64,000 bases of DNA from Citroniella saccharovorans (GTDB taxonomy: Bacteria; Bacillota; Clostridia; Tissierellales; Peptoniphilaceae), in the NCBI RefSeq assembly GCF_035481615.1, contig NZ_JAYKOT010000003.1, forward strand, positions 744,001-808,000. The letters run 5' to 3'. Of the stretch, positions 1 through 8,321 are shown piece by piece. Position numbers and translations under genes: made by a program. Under the pieces are notes generated by a model, which saw only the letters and a list, made by a program, of their open reading frames with translations, did not search any database and had not been told where the DNA came from. The stretch's first letter is position 1, and the number at the start of each line of letters is the position of its first letter.

Positions 1-18
1 ATATGCTTATAAAAGTTT

Positions 19-300
19 ATGAGGAAAAAAAAAGCAGCTTACATAGAAGCTGATAAATTAAGCTCAGGAATTTTACAGCTTTTAATGTTTTCTATTAGAT
101 TATCTTTAAGTTATAATAAAGATAATATTCTGCTGCTAGATAATTCTACAGTTTATCTAGATTTTAAACATAAAAATTTATTTTTAAATTCTTTATTTAC
201 ACTAGAGAATCAATTTCAGATTCTTTTCTTTACCAATGATGAAGAAGAAAGAGACTTTTATAAAAGAGCAGGAAAAAATATTATATATTTAAAGGAATAA
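19..300 (+). CDS. C-terminal piece of a YhaN/SMC-like ATP-binding protein
   Basis: The 93 residues look like the C-terminal lobe of an ABC/SMC-type AAA ATPase of the YhaN kind. LSSGILQLLMFSIRLSLS resembles the signature helix (LSxGTxxQLYLALRLAL). NILLLDNSTVYLD resembles the Walker B/D-loop, and ILFFTNDEEE resembles the switch strand. A protein of this family should be several hundred residues, so this is only its end. A stop lies in frame at 10-12 and no ribosome site precedes the ATG at 19. The neighbouring frame is open from the window edge up to an A9 run (25-33), so the gene probably continues upstream through a frameshift. The metallophosphoesterase follows after 2 bases. Family assignment is an inference from the short C-terminal pattern. 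Confidence 0.5.
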   Translation: MRKKKAAYIEADKLSSGILQLLMFSIRLSLSYNKDNILLLDNSTVYLDFKHKNLFLNSLFTLENQFQILFFTNDEEERDFYKRAGKNIIYLKE

Positions 301-302
301 CA

Positions 303-989
303 ATGATTTACTCTATTTCAGACCTACATTTAGATTATACTGAAAATAAATCTATGAATATATTTGGTGATAATTGGAAGGACCATAATAAGAAAATATT
401 TAATAATTGGCAGAATATTATAAATAATAATGATTATGTTCTCATTGCTGGCGATATTTCTTGGCAAATTAGAATGGAAGAAGCTTATATCGATTTAATT
501 CAAATAGATAAACTTCCTGGCAAAAAAATAATGATTAAAGGCAATCATGATTTCTGGTGGGACAGTATATCTAAACTCAGAAATCTTAAATTAAAGACTA
601 TTTCCTTCATTCAAAATGATTCTATAGATATAAATGATTTTTCTATTTGTGGAACTAGAGCTTGGCTTGATAAGGAAGATTCAGATTTTAAAAAAAATGA
701 TTTAAAGATTTTTGAAAGAGAATTAATTAGGTTAAAATTAAGTTTAGAATCTTGCAAAAGAAATAAAATAATATGCATGCTTCATTATCCGCCTTTTAAT
801 AAAGACGGAAATACAAATGAATTTGCTGATTTGATGTCTAAATATAAAGTTGATACATGCATATATGGGCATCTGCATTCTGATGGTTTAAAGATGGTTG
901 TTGAAGGGAGTATAGGTGGTGTTAATTATATTTGCACATCTTGTGACTATATCGATTTTAAGCCAATTTTAATTAAGGAGATTTTATAA
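303..989 (+). CDS. metallophosphoesterase (calcineurin-like)
   Basis: A 228-residue protein with the full calcineurin-like metal-binding set. SDLHLD is at residues 6-11, GDISW about 50, GNHDFWW about 80, LHYPPF about 160 and GHLHSDG about 190. These supply the Asp, His and Asn ligands of a two-metal phosphohydrolase. It is probably cytoplasmic, with no signal peptide or membrane segment. The substrate cannot be told from sequence. The start is the ATG at 303 with AAAGGA just upstream. Its TAA overlaps the ATG of the CYTH gene by one base, so the two are co-translated. Confidence 0.85.
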   Translation: MIYSISDLHLDYTENKSMNIFGDNWKDHNKKIFNNWQNIINNNDYVLIAGDISWQIRMEEAYIDLIQIDKLPGKKIMIKGNHDFWWDSISKLRNLKLKTISFIQNDSIDINDFSICGTRAWLDKEDSDFKKNDLKIFERELIRLKLSLESCKRNKIICMLHYPPFNKDGNTNEFADLMSKYKVDTCIYGHLHSDGLKMVVEGSIGGVNYICTSCDYIDFKPILIKEIL

Positions 990-1519
990 TGGAAAAAGAA
1001 CTAGAAGTAAAATTATTGGGTTTAGATGTTGATTCTTTTGAAAAAAATTTACAAGCAAAGGGAGCTAAGCTTCTTTATATTGAATATCAGGAAAATATTC
1101 TATTAGAAAATATTTCAAATAAAATTCCAGATAAGTCTTATTTAAGAGTTAGAGAATCAAAAATAGGTGATAAGTGTTCAACTTATCTAACCTATAAGGA
1201 AAACATTGAAAATAAAAATCTTAGAGAGAACAATGAATATACTTGTAAAGTAGATTCAAAAGATAATATATTGAAAATCTTAGACTTACTTGGAATTAAA
1301 GCTTTAAATTCTGGGAAAAAGAAAAGGATAAAATATTCGTATAAAAATATAAGTATAGATATAGATACTTGGGATAAAGAAACATATCCATATCCTTATG
1401 TAGAAATTGAAGTAAAAAAAGAAAAAGACTTAAAAGAATTTCTAACTGATTTTAATATATCAGAAAATTTAGTTTCAAAGAAGTCTATAAGTGAACTTCA
1501 AAATGAATTAAAAAAATAA
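989..1519 (+). CDS. CYTH-domain protein (class IV adenylate cyclase/triphosphatase fold)
   Basis: A 176-residue protein beginning MEKELEVKLLG, which carries the ExExK signature of the CYTH triphosphate-tunnel fold. Later strands carry the expected alternating charged residues: YLRVRESK near 50, YLTYKEN near 67, and DIDTWDKETYPYPYVEIEVKKE near 124-144. CyaB-type cyclases and thiamine or inorganic triphosphatases share this fold, so the substrate is not determined. The start is well placed behind AAGGAG. A strong hairpin terminator follows the stop. Confidence 0.8.
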   Translation: MEKELEVKLLGLDVDSFEKNLQAKGAKLLYIEYQENILLENISNKIPDKSYLRVRESKIGDKCSTYLTYKENIENKNLRENNEYTCKVDSKDNILKILDLLGIKALNSGKKKRIKYSYKNISIDIDTWDKETYPYPYVEIEVKKEKDLKEFLTDFNISENLVSKKSISELQNELKK

Positions 1520-1521
1520 GA

Positions 1522-1548
1522 GCCTGTCTACTTAGACAGGCAATTTTT
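1522..1548. terminator. bidirectional intrinsic terminator
   Basis: GCCTGTCT (1522-1529) pairs perfectly with AGACAGGC (1534-1541) around a 4-base loop, followed by a T run. The minus-strand gene ends inside the T run. Read on that strand, the hairpin is followed by T-rich sequence too, so it probably serves both convergent genes. Confidence 0.85.
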
Positions 1549-1723
1549 ATCTTCTATTTTCTTCATCTACCCATTCTTTAGCTTCTAAGTTTGCTTCTTC
1601 AGTAGGCACTGCAACATTTGAATCTTCAAGTGTGTATTCTGTGTTTGAATAAATGTCAGTATGTGTTTCTTTTGTGTCAGCTTTAGCTTTTAATTCTTCA
1701 TCAAGTTCTTTTTTATCTTTCAT
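1547..1723 (-). CDS. small DUF3787-like protein
   Basis: A 58-residue acidic, highly charged reading frame starts at ATG 1723 behind a strong AAAGGGGGA ribosome site. It ends TEEANLEAKEWVDEENRR. The central NTEYTLEDSNVAVPTEE and the tail AKEWVDE resemble the conserved C-terminal part of DUF3787, a short family described in Clostridia and linked there with spores. No cysteine, signal peptide or membrane segment is seen. The gene is convergent with the CYTH gene and shares its terminator. The ribosome site, codon use and family-like tail argue that it is real. Function is unknown. Confidence 0.65.
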   Translation of the reverse strand: MKDKKELDEELKAKADTKETHTDIYSNTEYTLEDSNVAVPTEEANLEAKEWVDEENRR

Positions 1724-1812
1724 TAAAATATCCCCCTTTAAAATAATTCATTTATTTAATACCCATTATATATATTTTTTAATCATATGTTATAATATTT
1801 CTGGAGGAAATG

Positions 1813-2388
1813 ATGAATAAAGAAATTGAATTTACAATAGAAATAGAAAAATTAAAAAATATTTTTAGAAGAACTAAGCATATTTATGACAACAAGTATG
1901 AAAATGATGCAGAACATTCATGGCATATTGCTGTAATGGCGATGATATTTAAAGATTATGTAGATTTTGAAATAGATGAATTAAAAGTAATTAAAATGCT
2001 TTTAGTTCATGATTTGGTTGAAATTTATGCTGGAGATACTTATTGTTATGATACTGAAGGCTATAAAACAAAAGAAAAAAGAGAACTTAATGCAGCTAAA
2101 AAATTATTTTCTATACTTCCAGAAGGAAAATCCAAAATTTTTTTCGATCTTTGGAGAGAATTCGAAGATATGAAAACAAACGATTCACTTTATGCAAATT
2201 CTTTAGATAGGCTTTGTCCTATGATTATTAATCTTTATGGAGATGGAGGAAGTTGGAATGAAAATATAGTTAGAAGGGAAATGGTTGAAAAAAGAGGTGA
2301 AGTTCTTACAAATATCTCTGAAAAATTTAAAAATATTTTAACTGAAATTTTAGACGAGGCAGAAAGCAGAGGTTATTTCCATGAATAA
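1813..2388 (+). CDS. HD-domain phosphohydrolase (YfbR/HDDC2-like)
   Basis: About 191 residues of the HD superfamily. AEHSWHIAVMA near residue 36 gives the first metal His, LLVHDLVEIYAGDT near 68-80 gives the His-Asp pair, and SLDRLCPM near 136 gives the last Asp. This order is typical of the YfbR-like 5'-nucleotidase group, which removes phosphate from deoxynucleoside monophosphates. The exact substrate is an inference. Two ATGs are adjacent (1810 and 1813). The second has the better spacing from GGAGG at 1803-1807, so it was chosen. The gene overlaps the next one by 8 bases. Confidence 0.8.
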   Translation: MNKEIEFTIEIEKLKNIFRRTKHIYDNKYENDAEHSWHIAVMAMIFKDYVDFEIDELKVIKMLLVHDLVEIYAGDTYCYDTEGYKTKEKRELNAAKKLFSILPEGKSKIFFDLWREFEDMKTNDSLYANSLDRLCPMIINLYGDGGSWNENIVRREMVEKRGEVLTNISEKFKNILTEILDEAESRGYFHE

Positions 2389-3208
2389 AAAAATTGATGT
2401 TAAGATGTTAGTACTTGATATGGATGGAACTCTATTAAATAAAGAACATACTATTTCAGAAAAAAATAAAAAGTATATACAACTTGCTAAAGAAAGAGGA
2501 GTAAAAGTTGTTTTAGTTTCAGGCAGAGATGTCCCAGCTCTAAAAAATTTTTCTAAAATTTTAAATCTAAATGAATATATTGGAGCTATGAATGGAGCTA
2601 TTGTTTATGATGTAAAAAATGAAGAAATTATTGGCGAGACCTATTTAAGAAAAGAACATGTTGATAAACTTTTTGAAATTTCGAATAATAATAATGAATT
2701 GCTTACTTTATTTAAAGATAATATTATTTATGCTAGTGATAAACCAAATCCTTTTTTAGAAATACTAAATAGATTTGTAAAAAAACCAATTATCTCAAGT
2801 GAAAATTTAAGCATATATTTAAAAGAAAACAATATATATGAGTCTCTACACAAAGCTGCTTTTATTGATGAATATGAAAATCTAAAAAAATTATATGACA
2901 AAATATATAATGAATTAAAAGATGAACTTTCTCTTTCTTTTTCACTTCCTTTTATTATGGAAATTTTTAGAAATGATTCCAACAAGATGACAGCTGTACA
3001 AAAAATAGCTGAACTTTATAATATTGATAGAGAAAATATCCTTGCCATGGGTGATGGAGAAAATGATATTTCAATGTTAGAATTTGCTGGACATTCAGTT
3101 TCGCCCGCAAATTGTATGCCAAGCGTAGTTAAATATGTTGATGAAATTTGTACTACAAATGATAGGGATGCAGTTGCTGAAATTATAAAAAAATATATTT
3201 TGGTTTGA
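2381..3208 (+). CDS. Cof-type HAD-IIB family phosphatase
   Basis: A 275-residue haloacid-dehalogenase-like hydrolase. Motif I is LVLDMDGTLLN at residues 11-21, motif II is VLVSGR near 46, and motif IV is MGDGENDISML near 223. The long segment between motifs II and III is the C2 cap of the Cof/IIB subfamily, which dephosphorylates sugar phosphates, FMN or pyridoxal phosphate depending on the member. It starts at ATG 2381 inside the end of the HD gene, so the two appear coupled. The pyr promoter begins within its last codons. Confidence 0.85.
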   Translation: MNKKIDVKMLVLDMDGTLLNKEHTISEKNKKYIQLAKERGVKVVLVSGRDVPALKNFSKILNLNEYIGAMNGAIVYDVKNEEIIGETYLRKEHVDKLFEISNNNNELLTLFKDNIIYASDKPNPFLEILNRFVKKPIISSENLSIYLKENNIYESLHKAAFIDEYENLKKLYDKIYNELKDELSLSFSLPFIMEIFRNDSNKMTAVQKIAELYNIDRENILAMGDGENDISMLEFAGHSVSPANCMPSVVKYVDEICTTNDRDAVAEIIKKYILV

Positions 3209-3233
3209 CATTATTTAAAATTCATGATAATAT
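3205..3233 (+). promoter_or_regulatory. sigma-A promoter of the pyr operon
   Basis: TTGACA (3205-3210) is followed after exactly 17 bases by TAATAT (3228-3233). Transcription should begin near 3240, the first base of the leader hairpin. Confidence 0.7.
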
Positions 3234-3239
3234 AAGTAG

Positions 3240-3283
3240 AATCTAAATTGAAAACATAATTTTAATTTAGATTTAATTTTTTT
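3240..3283 (+). promoter_or_regulatory. pyr leader hairpin with T run (possible attenuator)
   Basis: AATCTAAATT (3240-3249) pairs perfectly with AATTTAGATT (3264-3273), with a 14-base loop. It is followed by TAA and seven T. It lies between the promoter and the pyrB ribosome site (GAGGGAG, 3286-3292). The shape is that of an intrinsic terminator, but the stem is A+T-rich and thus weak. No pyrR gene or PyrR binding loop was recognised. Confidence 0.45.
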
Positions 3284-3298
3284 ATGAGGGAGAAAATA

Positions 3299-4231
3299 AT
3301 GCTAAAAGGTAGAAATTTAATTAGCCCAGATGATTTATCTGTAAGTGATATTTATGAATTAATGGAATTAGCCCAAGATATTGTGAAGAGTCCTAATAAG
3401 TATTCCCATTTTTGCGATGGTAAATTACTAGGGACTCTTTTTTTTGAACCATCAACTAGAACAAGATTAAGTTTTGAAGCTGCAATGCTAAGATTAGGAG
3501 GAGAAGTTATAGGTTTTTCTGAAGCTCTTTCCTCATCAACTGCAAAGGGAGAAAGTCTAACTGATACAATTAGAACTGTTGGTTGCTATGCAGATATTAT
3601 TGCTATGAGACATCCTAACGAAGGTGCAGCTACACTTGCTAAAGAAAAAACACTAGTACCACTAATTAACGCTGGAGACGGTGGACATTTTCATCCAACT
3701 CAAACGCTAACAGATTTACTTACAATTATTGAAACTAAAAAAACTTTTGAAAATCTTACAATTGGATTTTGTGGGGATTTAAAATTTGGTAGAACAGTTC
3801 ATTCTTTACTAAAAACTATGAATAAATTTAGTGGCAATAAATTTATTTTAATTTCTCCCGAAGAGTTAAAAATTCCAAGATATGTAAAAGAAACTGAATT
3901 TAAAGGTGATAGTTCTAAATACAGGGAAGTTGAAAGACTTGAAAGTGTTATTGGGGATTTAGATATTTTATATATGACAAGGGTTCAAAAGGAAAGATTT
4001 TTTAATGAAGCTGACTATATTAGACTAAGAGATTCTTATATTTTAACAGAGAAAAAGATGAAATTAGCTAAAGACGATATGATAGTTCTTCATCCTTTAC
4101 CTAGAGTAAATGAAATAAGCGTTGAAGTTGATAATGATAAAAGAGCTAAGTATTTTGATCAAGTAAAATATGGAATGTATGCTAGAATGGCACTAATTTC
4201 TAAATTGTTGGGGGTAGAAGAAAATGCTTAA
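3299..4231 (+). CDS. pyrB: aspartate carbamoyltransferase, catalytic subunit
   Basis: Joins carbamoyl phosphate and aspartate to carbamoyl aspartate, the first committed step of pyrimidine synthesis. The 310-residue length is normal. FFEPSTRTRLSFEAA near residue 45 is the carbamoyl-phosphate STRT loop. ADIIAMRHPNEGA near 100, GDGGHFHPTQTLTDLL near 125 and VLHPLPRVNEI near 262 are further family signatures. The ATG at 3299 was chosen because GAGGGAG lies just before it and MLKGRNLI matches the family N-terminus. The ATG at 3284 lies inside the leader. It is followed, with overlap, by its regulatory subunit gene pyrI. Confidence 0.97.
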   Translation: MLKGRNLISPDDLSVSDIYELMELAQDIVKSPNKYSHFCDGKLLGTLFFEPSTRTRLSFEAAMLRLGGEVIGFSEALSSSTAKGESLTDTIRTVGCYADIIAMRHPNEGAATLAKEKTLVPLINAGDGGHFHPTQTLTDLLTIIETKKTFENLTIGFCGDLKFGRTVHSLLKTMNKFSGNKFILISPEELKIPRYVKETEFKGDSSKYREVERLESVIGDLDILYMTRVQKERFFNEADYIRLRDSYILTEKKMKLAKDDMIVLHPLPRVNEISVEVDNDKRAKYFDQVKYGMYARMALISKLLGVEENA

Positions 4232-4652
4232 TGTTTCAAGTTTGAAAAAGGGAATTGTAATTGACCACATAAGCCCTGGAAATGGTTATGAAATATTTAA
4301 ATTATTAGAATTAGATAAAGCAGACTATAGGGTTGCACTTATTATTAATGCTGAATCTAAAAAATATGGTAAAAAAGATTTAATTAAAATCGAGAATGAA
4401 ATAGATTTAGATTTAAGAGTTTTAGCGTTACTAGATGATAATCTAACAATCAATATAATTGACAATGAGAAAATAATTGAAAAAGTTGAATTGAAATTGC
4501 CAGAATCTTTTGTAGGTTTATTTAAATGTAAGAATCCAAGATGTGTTAGTGTTAATGAAAGGGATATTGAACCAAAATTTGATTTAGTTGATAAGGAAAA
4601 GAAAATCTATAAATGTTCTTATTGTGACCACCTATTAAACATGGAGGACTAA
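4224..4652 (+). CDS. pyrI: aspartate carbamoyltransferase, regulatory subunit
   Basis: A 142-residue PyrI. The N-terminal part is the nucleotide-binding domain. The C-terminal zinc domain shows CKNPRC near residue 106 and CSYC near 135, the four cysteines that hold the zinc at the contact with PyrB. CTP and ATP bound here set the activity of the PyrB-PyrI holoenzyme in known members. It overlaps pyrB by 8 bases behind a GGGGG ribosome site, and its stop shares a base with the pyrC ATG. Confidence 0.95.
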   Translation: MLNVSSLKKGIVIDHISPGNGYEIFKLLELDKADYRVALIINAESKKYGKKDLIKIENEIDLDLRVLALLDDNLTINIIDNEKIIEKVELKLPESFVGLFKCKNPRCVSVNERDIEPKFDLVDKEKKIYKCSYCDHLLNMED

Positions 4653-5851
4653 TGAAACTTTTAATTAAGGGACCAACAATCGTCGATAAAGATAAAACTT
4701 TAAAATCTGATATACTTGTTGAAAATGGAATTATTAAAGAAATTTCTGAAAGTATAAATGATAATGATGCAAAACTTATTGATGCAGGTGGTTTAACTTT
4801 GATGCCTTCTTTTGTAGATCTGCACGTGCACTTTAGAGATCCAGGATTTACTTACAAGGAAGATATAGAAACTGGTAGCAGGAGTGCATTAAAGGGTGGA
4901 TATACAATATGTTATGCAATGGCTAACACTAAACCTGTTTGTGATAATTTAAATACTTATAATGAAATTATTAAAAAATCAAATAATTTAAATTTAATTG
5001 ATTTATATCAAAATATTTCCTTAACAAAAAACATGGAAGGAAAAGAAGTTATAGATATAAATGATTTTCCTGATAAAGTAAAATTTTTATCAGATGATGG
5101 AAAAGGAGTTCTTTCAAATAAGCTCATGCTAGAAGCTATGAACTATGCCAAAGAAAAAAATATAGGGATAATGGTTCATGCTGAAGATCCAGAAATATCT
5201 CATTTTGATTATAGAGTTGCTGAAGATATTATTACAATAAGAGATATATACCTTGCAAACTATACAGGATGTAAAGTTCACTTTTGTCATGTTAGCACAA
5301 AAGACTCAATAGAAGCATTAATTGATGCTAAGAAAAAAGGGCAAAAAGTTACATTTGAAATAACACCTCACCATTTATACTTCCATGACTTAAACTTTAA
5401 AGTAAATCCACCTATTCGTTCTAAATCAGATGTTAAAGCTTGTATAAACTCAATTAGAAATGGGTTTTGTGATGCGATATCGACAGATCATGCACCTCAT
5501 TCTAAAGAAGATAAGTTAAAAGGTGCACCTGGTATGATTGGTTTGGAAACTGCTTATGGTTCACTTTATAAAAAGTTAGTTGTAGAAGAGAATATTTCAC
5601 TAAATAGACTTTCTGAAGTTATGAGTTATGGACCTGGACATATTCTTGGATTAGATCATGGTCTTATAGAAATTGGTAAAAAAGCAAATTTTGTTATAGT
5701 AGATAATGAAAATAGATATATAGTAAAGGATAATTTTGCTTCAAAAAGTTCAAATTCTCCATTTATAGGAGAAGAATTAATTGGAAAAGTAATGTATACT
5801 ATAAGAGATGGAAGAATACTTTATGAGGGAGGAAAAGATGATAATCGATAA
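4652..5851 (+). CDS. pyrC: dihydroorotase
   Basis: Closes carbamoyl aspartate to dihydroorotate. The 399-residue amidohydrolase shows DLHVHFRDPG near residue 57 (metal HxH), MVHAEDPEIS near 175, FCHVSTKDS near 211, FEITPHHLYFHD near 234 and STDHAPHSKEDK near 278. Together these give the metal-binding His and Asp set of class I dihydroorotase. The start is the ATG at 4652 behind GGAGG. Its last codons contain the pyrF ribosome site, and the two genes overlap by 14 bases. Confidence 0.96.
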   Translation: MKLLIKGPTIVDKDKTLKSDILVENGIIKEISESINDNDAKLIDAGGLTLMPSFVDLHVHFRDPGFTYKEDIETGSRSALKGGYTICYAMANTKPVCDNLNTYNEIIKKSNNLNLIDLYQNISLTKNMEGKEVIDINDFPDKVKFLSDDGKGVLSNKLMLEAMNYAKEKNIGIMVHAEDPEISHFDYRVAEDIITIRDIYLANYTGCKVHFCHVSTKDSIEALIDAKKKGQKVTFEITPHHLYFHDLNFKVNPPIRSKSDVKACINSIRNGFCDAISTDHAPHSKEDKLKGAPGMIGLETAYGSLYKKLVVEENISLNRLSEVMSYGPGHILGLDHGLIEIGKKANFVIVDNENRYIVKDNFASKSSNSPFIGEELIGKVMYTIRDGRILYEGGKDDNR

Positions 5852-6689
5852 ACTATACAATAGAATTAAAGAAAGAAGTTTTGTTTGTGTAGGATTAGAT
5901 ACAGCTTTAGACTATATACCTTTAAACATGCAAGAAGGAAAGTCTATTGAAGATGCAATATTTAATTTTAATAAAGAAATTATAGATAGTACATGTGATC
6001 TTGTAGCTATCTACAAATTACAAATAGCTCATTATGAATCACAAGGAATTGATGGGTTAAAAGCCTATAAAAGAACATTAAAATACTTAAGAGATAGAGA
6101 CCTTTTATCAATCGGTGACATTAAAAGAGGCGACATCTCATCAACTGCAAAAATGTATGCTAAGGGTCATTTCGAAGGTGATTTTGAAGCAGATTTTATA
6201 ACACTTAATCCATATATGGGATTTGATAGTATTAGCCCATATTTTCCATATTTAGAAAGTGGTAAAAAAGGAGTTTTTGTTTTACTAAGGACTTCTAATG
6301 AGGGTGCTAAAGACATTGAATATTTAGATGTTAATGGTGATTATTTATATAATAAAGTTGGAGAAAAGCTTGAAGAATTTGGAAAATCTTTTATTGGAGA
6401 ATGTGGTCTTTCTGCTTTAGGTATGGTAGTTGGTGGAACTCATTCTGAAGAAGCCAAAGAAATAAGAGATAAATTTAATAACACTATGTTTTTAATTCCA
6501 GGTTATGGGGCACAAGGAGCAAAACCAGAAGATATTAGAACTTATCTTGAAAATTTAGATAAGGGAGTAGTTAATTCATCAAGAGGAATTATTACTCACT
6601 ATAAAAAATTCGAAGATGGAAATGAAAATGTTGGAAAGTATGCAAGACAAGCTGTTGTTGATATGATTGGTGATATAAGTGGAAAATAA
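5838..6689 (+). CDS. pyrF: orotidine 5'-phosphate decarboxylase
   Basis: Converts OMP to UMP. About 283 residues, the longer form often found in Clostridia and some other phyla. SIGDIKRGDISSTAKMYA near residue 94 holds the catalytic Lys-Asp pair. IPGYGAQGA near 224 and NSSRGI near 248 are the phosphate-binding loop. The ATG at 5838 was chosen because GAGGGAGG ends 5 bases before it. An upstream in-frame ATG at 5808 has no such site and would deepen the overlap with pyrC. Confidence 0.95.
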   Translation: MIIDKLYNRIKERSFVCVGLDTALDYIPLNMQEGKSIEDAIFNFNKEIIDSTCDLVAIYKLQIAHYESQGIDGLKAYKRTLKYLRDRDLLSIGDIKRGDISSTAKMYAKGHFEGDFEADFITLNPYMGFDSISPYFPYLESGKKGVFVLLRTSNEGAKDIEYLDVNGDYLYNKVGEKLEEFGKSFIGECGLSALGMVVGGTHSEEAKEIRDKFNNTMFLIPGYGAQGAKPEDIRTYLENLDKGVVNSSRGIITHYKKFEDGNENVGKYARQAVVDMIGDISGK

Positions 6690-7428
6690 AAAGGGCTATA
6701 TACATTCTGAAATATTAAGAAATGAAAAAATTTCTGAAAATGTTTATTTAATGGAATTAAAAGGCGATTTTATAGCTGAGCCAGGACAATTTTTCATGGT
6801 AAGAACTTGGGATATAGATCCAATTCTTTCAAGGCCATTTTCTGTGTGCGATATAAGAGATGGTAATATTGTTTTTCTATATTTAGTAGTGGGTAAGGGA
6901 ACTAATATTTTAAAAAACTTAAAAATTGGTTCTTTTGTTGATGTACTTGGACCATTAGGTTATGGATTTAGGTATAAAAATATTAAGAAAACAGCAATTG
7001 TTAGTGGAGGAATTGGAATTGCACCTATGCTTCTATTAGCAAAAAAATTAAAAGAACAGGGATCTAGCATTGATTTTTATGCTGGCTTTAGAGAAGAAGA
7101 TTATTTTTTAGAGTATTTAAGACAATATGTGGATAATATATATATATCTTCTGATAGTGGAAAAGTTGGTATAAAGGGAAATGTATTAACTATTTTTAAC
7201 GATAATTCTTATGATGCAGTTTTTTCTTGTGGACCAAATATTATGCTTAAAAATTTAGCAGAAATTACCGATAAGTCTAAACTTCAAGTTTCATTAGAAA
7301 GTAATATGGCTTGTGGAATAGGGGCCTGCTTAGGTTGTAATATAAATACAATAAGTGGCGGGAAGAGGATTTGTGTTGAAGGTCCTGTATTTTACGCTAA
7401 GGAGGTTTACTATGAGTCTAAGTGTTAA
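6679..7428 (+). CDS. pyrK: dihydroorotate dehydrogenase B, electron-transfer subunit
   Basis: Partner of PyrD that passes electrons from dihydroorotate to NAD+. The FAD domain shows PILSRPFSVCDI near residue 49 (RPFS binds FAD). The NAD-binding part shows VSGGIGIAPMLLLAKKL near 108. The C-terminal [2Fe-2S] site is CGIGACLGCNIN near 211, with a later Cys in RICVEG. The start is a GTG at 6679 with a weak ribosome site, overlapping pyrF by 11 bases. Its end overlaps the pyrD start. Confidence 0.93.
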   Translation: MENKKGYIHSEILRNEKISENVYLMELKGDFIAEPGQFFMVRTWDIDPILSRPFSVCDIRDGNIVFLYLVVGKGTNILKNLKIGSFVDVLGPLGYGFRYKNIKKTAIVSGGIGIAPMLLLAKKLKEQGSSIDFYAGFREEDYFLEYLRQYVDNIYISSDSGKVGIKGNVLTIFNDNSYDAVFSCGPNIMLKNLAEITDKSKLQVSLESNMACGIGACLGCNINTISGGKRICVEGPVFYAKEVYYESKC

Positions 7429-8311
7429 TTTAGCAGGAATAGAATTGCAAAATCCAATAATAGCTGCATCTGGAACTTTTGGCTTTGGTAGAGAGTTTTC
7501 TCCATATCTTGATTTAAATAGACTTGGAGCAATATCTACAAAAGGACTTACAATTGTAGAAAAGCCTGGTAATACAGGTATTCGAATTCATGAAACTCCA
7601 TCTGGCATTATGAATAGCATTGGACTTCAAAATCCTTCCATTAGAGTTTTTATAGAAAAGGAATATGAAAATTTAAAAAAGTATAAAATGGAAATTATTC
7701 CTAATTTAGGAGGAAATAATCTTGAACAATATATCGAAGGTGCTAAACTTTTAGATACTCTTGATATAAATATTATTGAATTAAATATTTCGTGTCCTAA
7801 TGTTAAAGAAGGCGGTATGGCCTTTGGAATGACATGTGAAGCTGCAGGAAAAGTTGTATCTGCCGTTAGAAAGGTTACCAATAAAAAACTTATGGTTAAG
7901 TTATCTCCAAATGCACATAATCTTGTTGATGTAAGTAAAGAGTGTGAGGCAAATGGAGCCGATATTTTGTCACTTGTAAATACTTTTAATGCTCTTGCAG
8001 TAGATGTAGATAATAGAAAAGCTATATTCGATAATATTACAGCTGGTCTTTCTGGTCCATGTATTAGACCAATTGCCGTTAGAATGGCTTGGGAAGTTTG
8101 TAAATCTGTCAATATTCCTGTTGTAGGAATGGGCGGAATAATGAACTATAAAGATGCTTTAGAATTTATTATGGTTGGCTGTAGTGCTGTTCAAGTTGGT
8201 ACTGCAAATTTTATTAATCCAAAAGTAATGATAGAAATAATTGATGATTTAGAAAATTATTTAAAGAAAAATAAATTTTCTTCTCTAGAAGAAATAAGAG
8301 GAATTATTTAG
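7412..8311 (+). CDS. pyrD: dihydroorotate dehydrogenase B, catalytic subunit
   Basis: Class 1B enzyme, oxidising dihydroorotate to orotate with FMN. In 299 residues it shows AASGTFGFG near 18, NSIGLQNPS near 69, and ELNISCPNVKEGGMAFG near 127, where the Cys is the catalytic base of the 1B type. VVGMGGIMNYKDA and VQVGTANF are the FMN phosphate site. The ATG at 7412 follows AAGGAGG at ideal spacing. A frame-compatible start upstream at 7355 has no ribosome site. Its presence beside pyrK fits an NAD-linked PyrD2-PyrK2 complex. Confidence 0.95.
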   Translation: MSLSVNLAGIELQNPIIAASGTFGFGREFSPYLDLNRLGAISTKGLTIVEKPGNTGIRIHETPSGIMNSIGLQNPSIRVFIEKEYENLKKYKMEIIPNLGGNNLEQYIEGAKLLDTLDINIIELNISCPNVKEGGMAFGMTCEAAGKVVSAVRKVTNKKLMVKLSPNAHNLVDVSKECEANGADILSLVNTFNALAVDVDNRKAIFDNITAGLSGPCIRPIAVRMAWEVCKSVNIPVVGMGGIMNYKDALEFIMVGCSAVQVGTANFINPKVMIEIIDDLENYLKKNKFSSLEEIRGII

Positions 8312-8321
8312 GAGGTAAACT

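Noticed and set aside
3284..3298. ATG 3284 as the pyrB start
   Set aside because: It precedes the ribosome site and adds residues not seen in the family.
7627..8112. Long minus-strand frame opposite pyrD, and similar ones opposite other genes
   Set aside because: They lack ribosome sites and recognisable families and mirror strongly coding genes.
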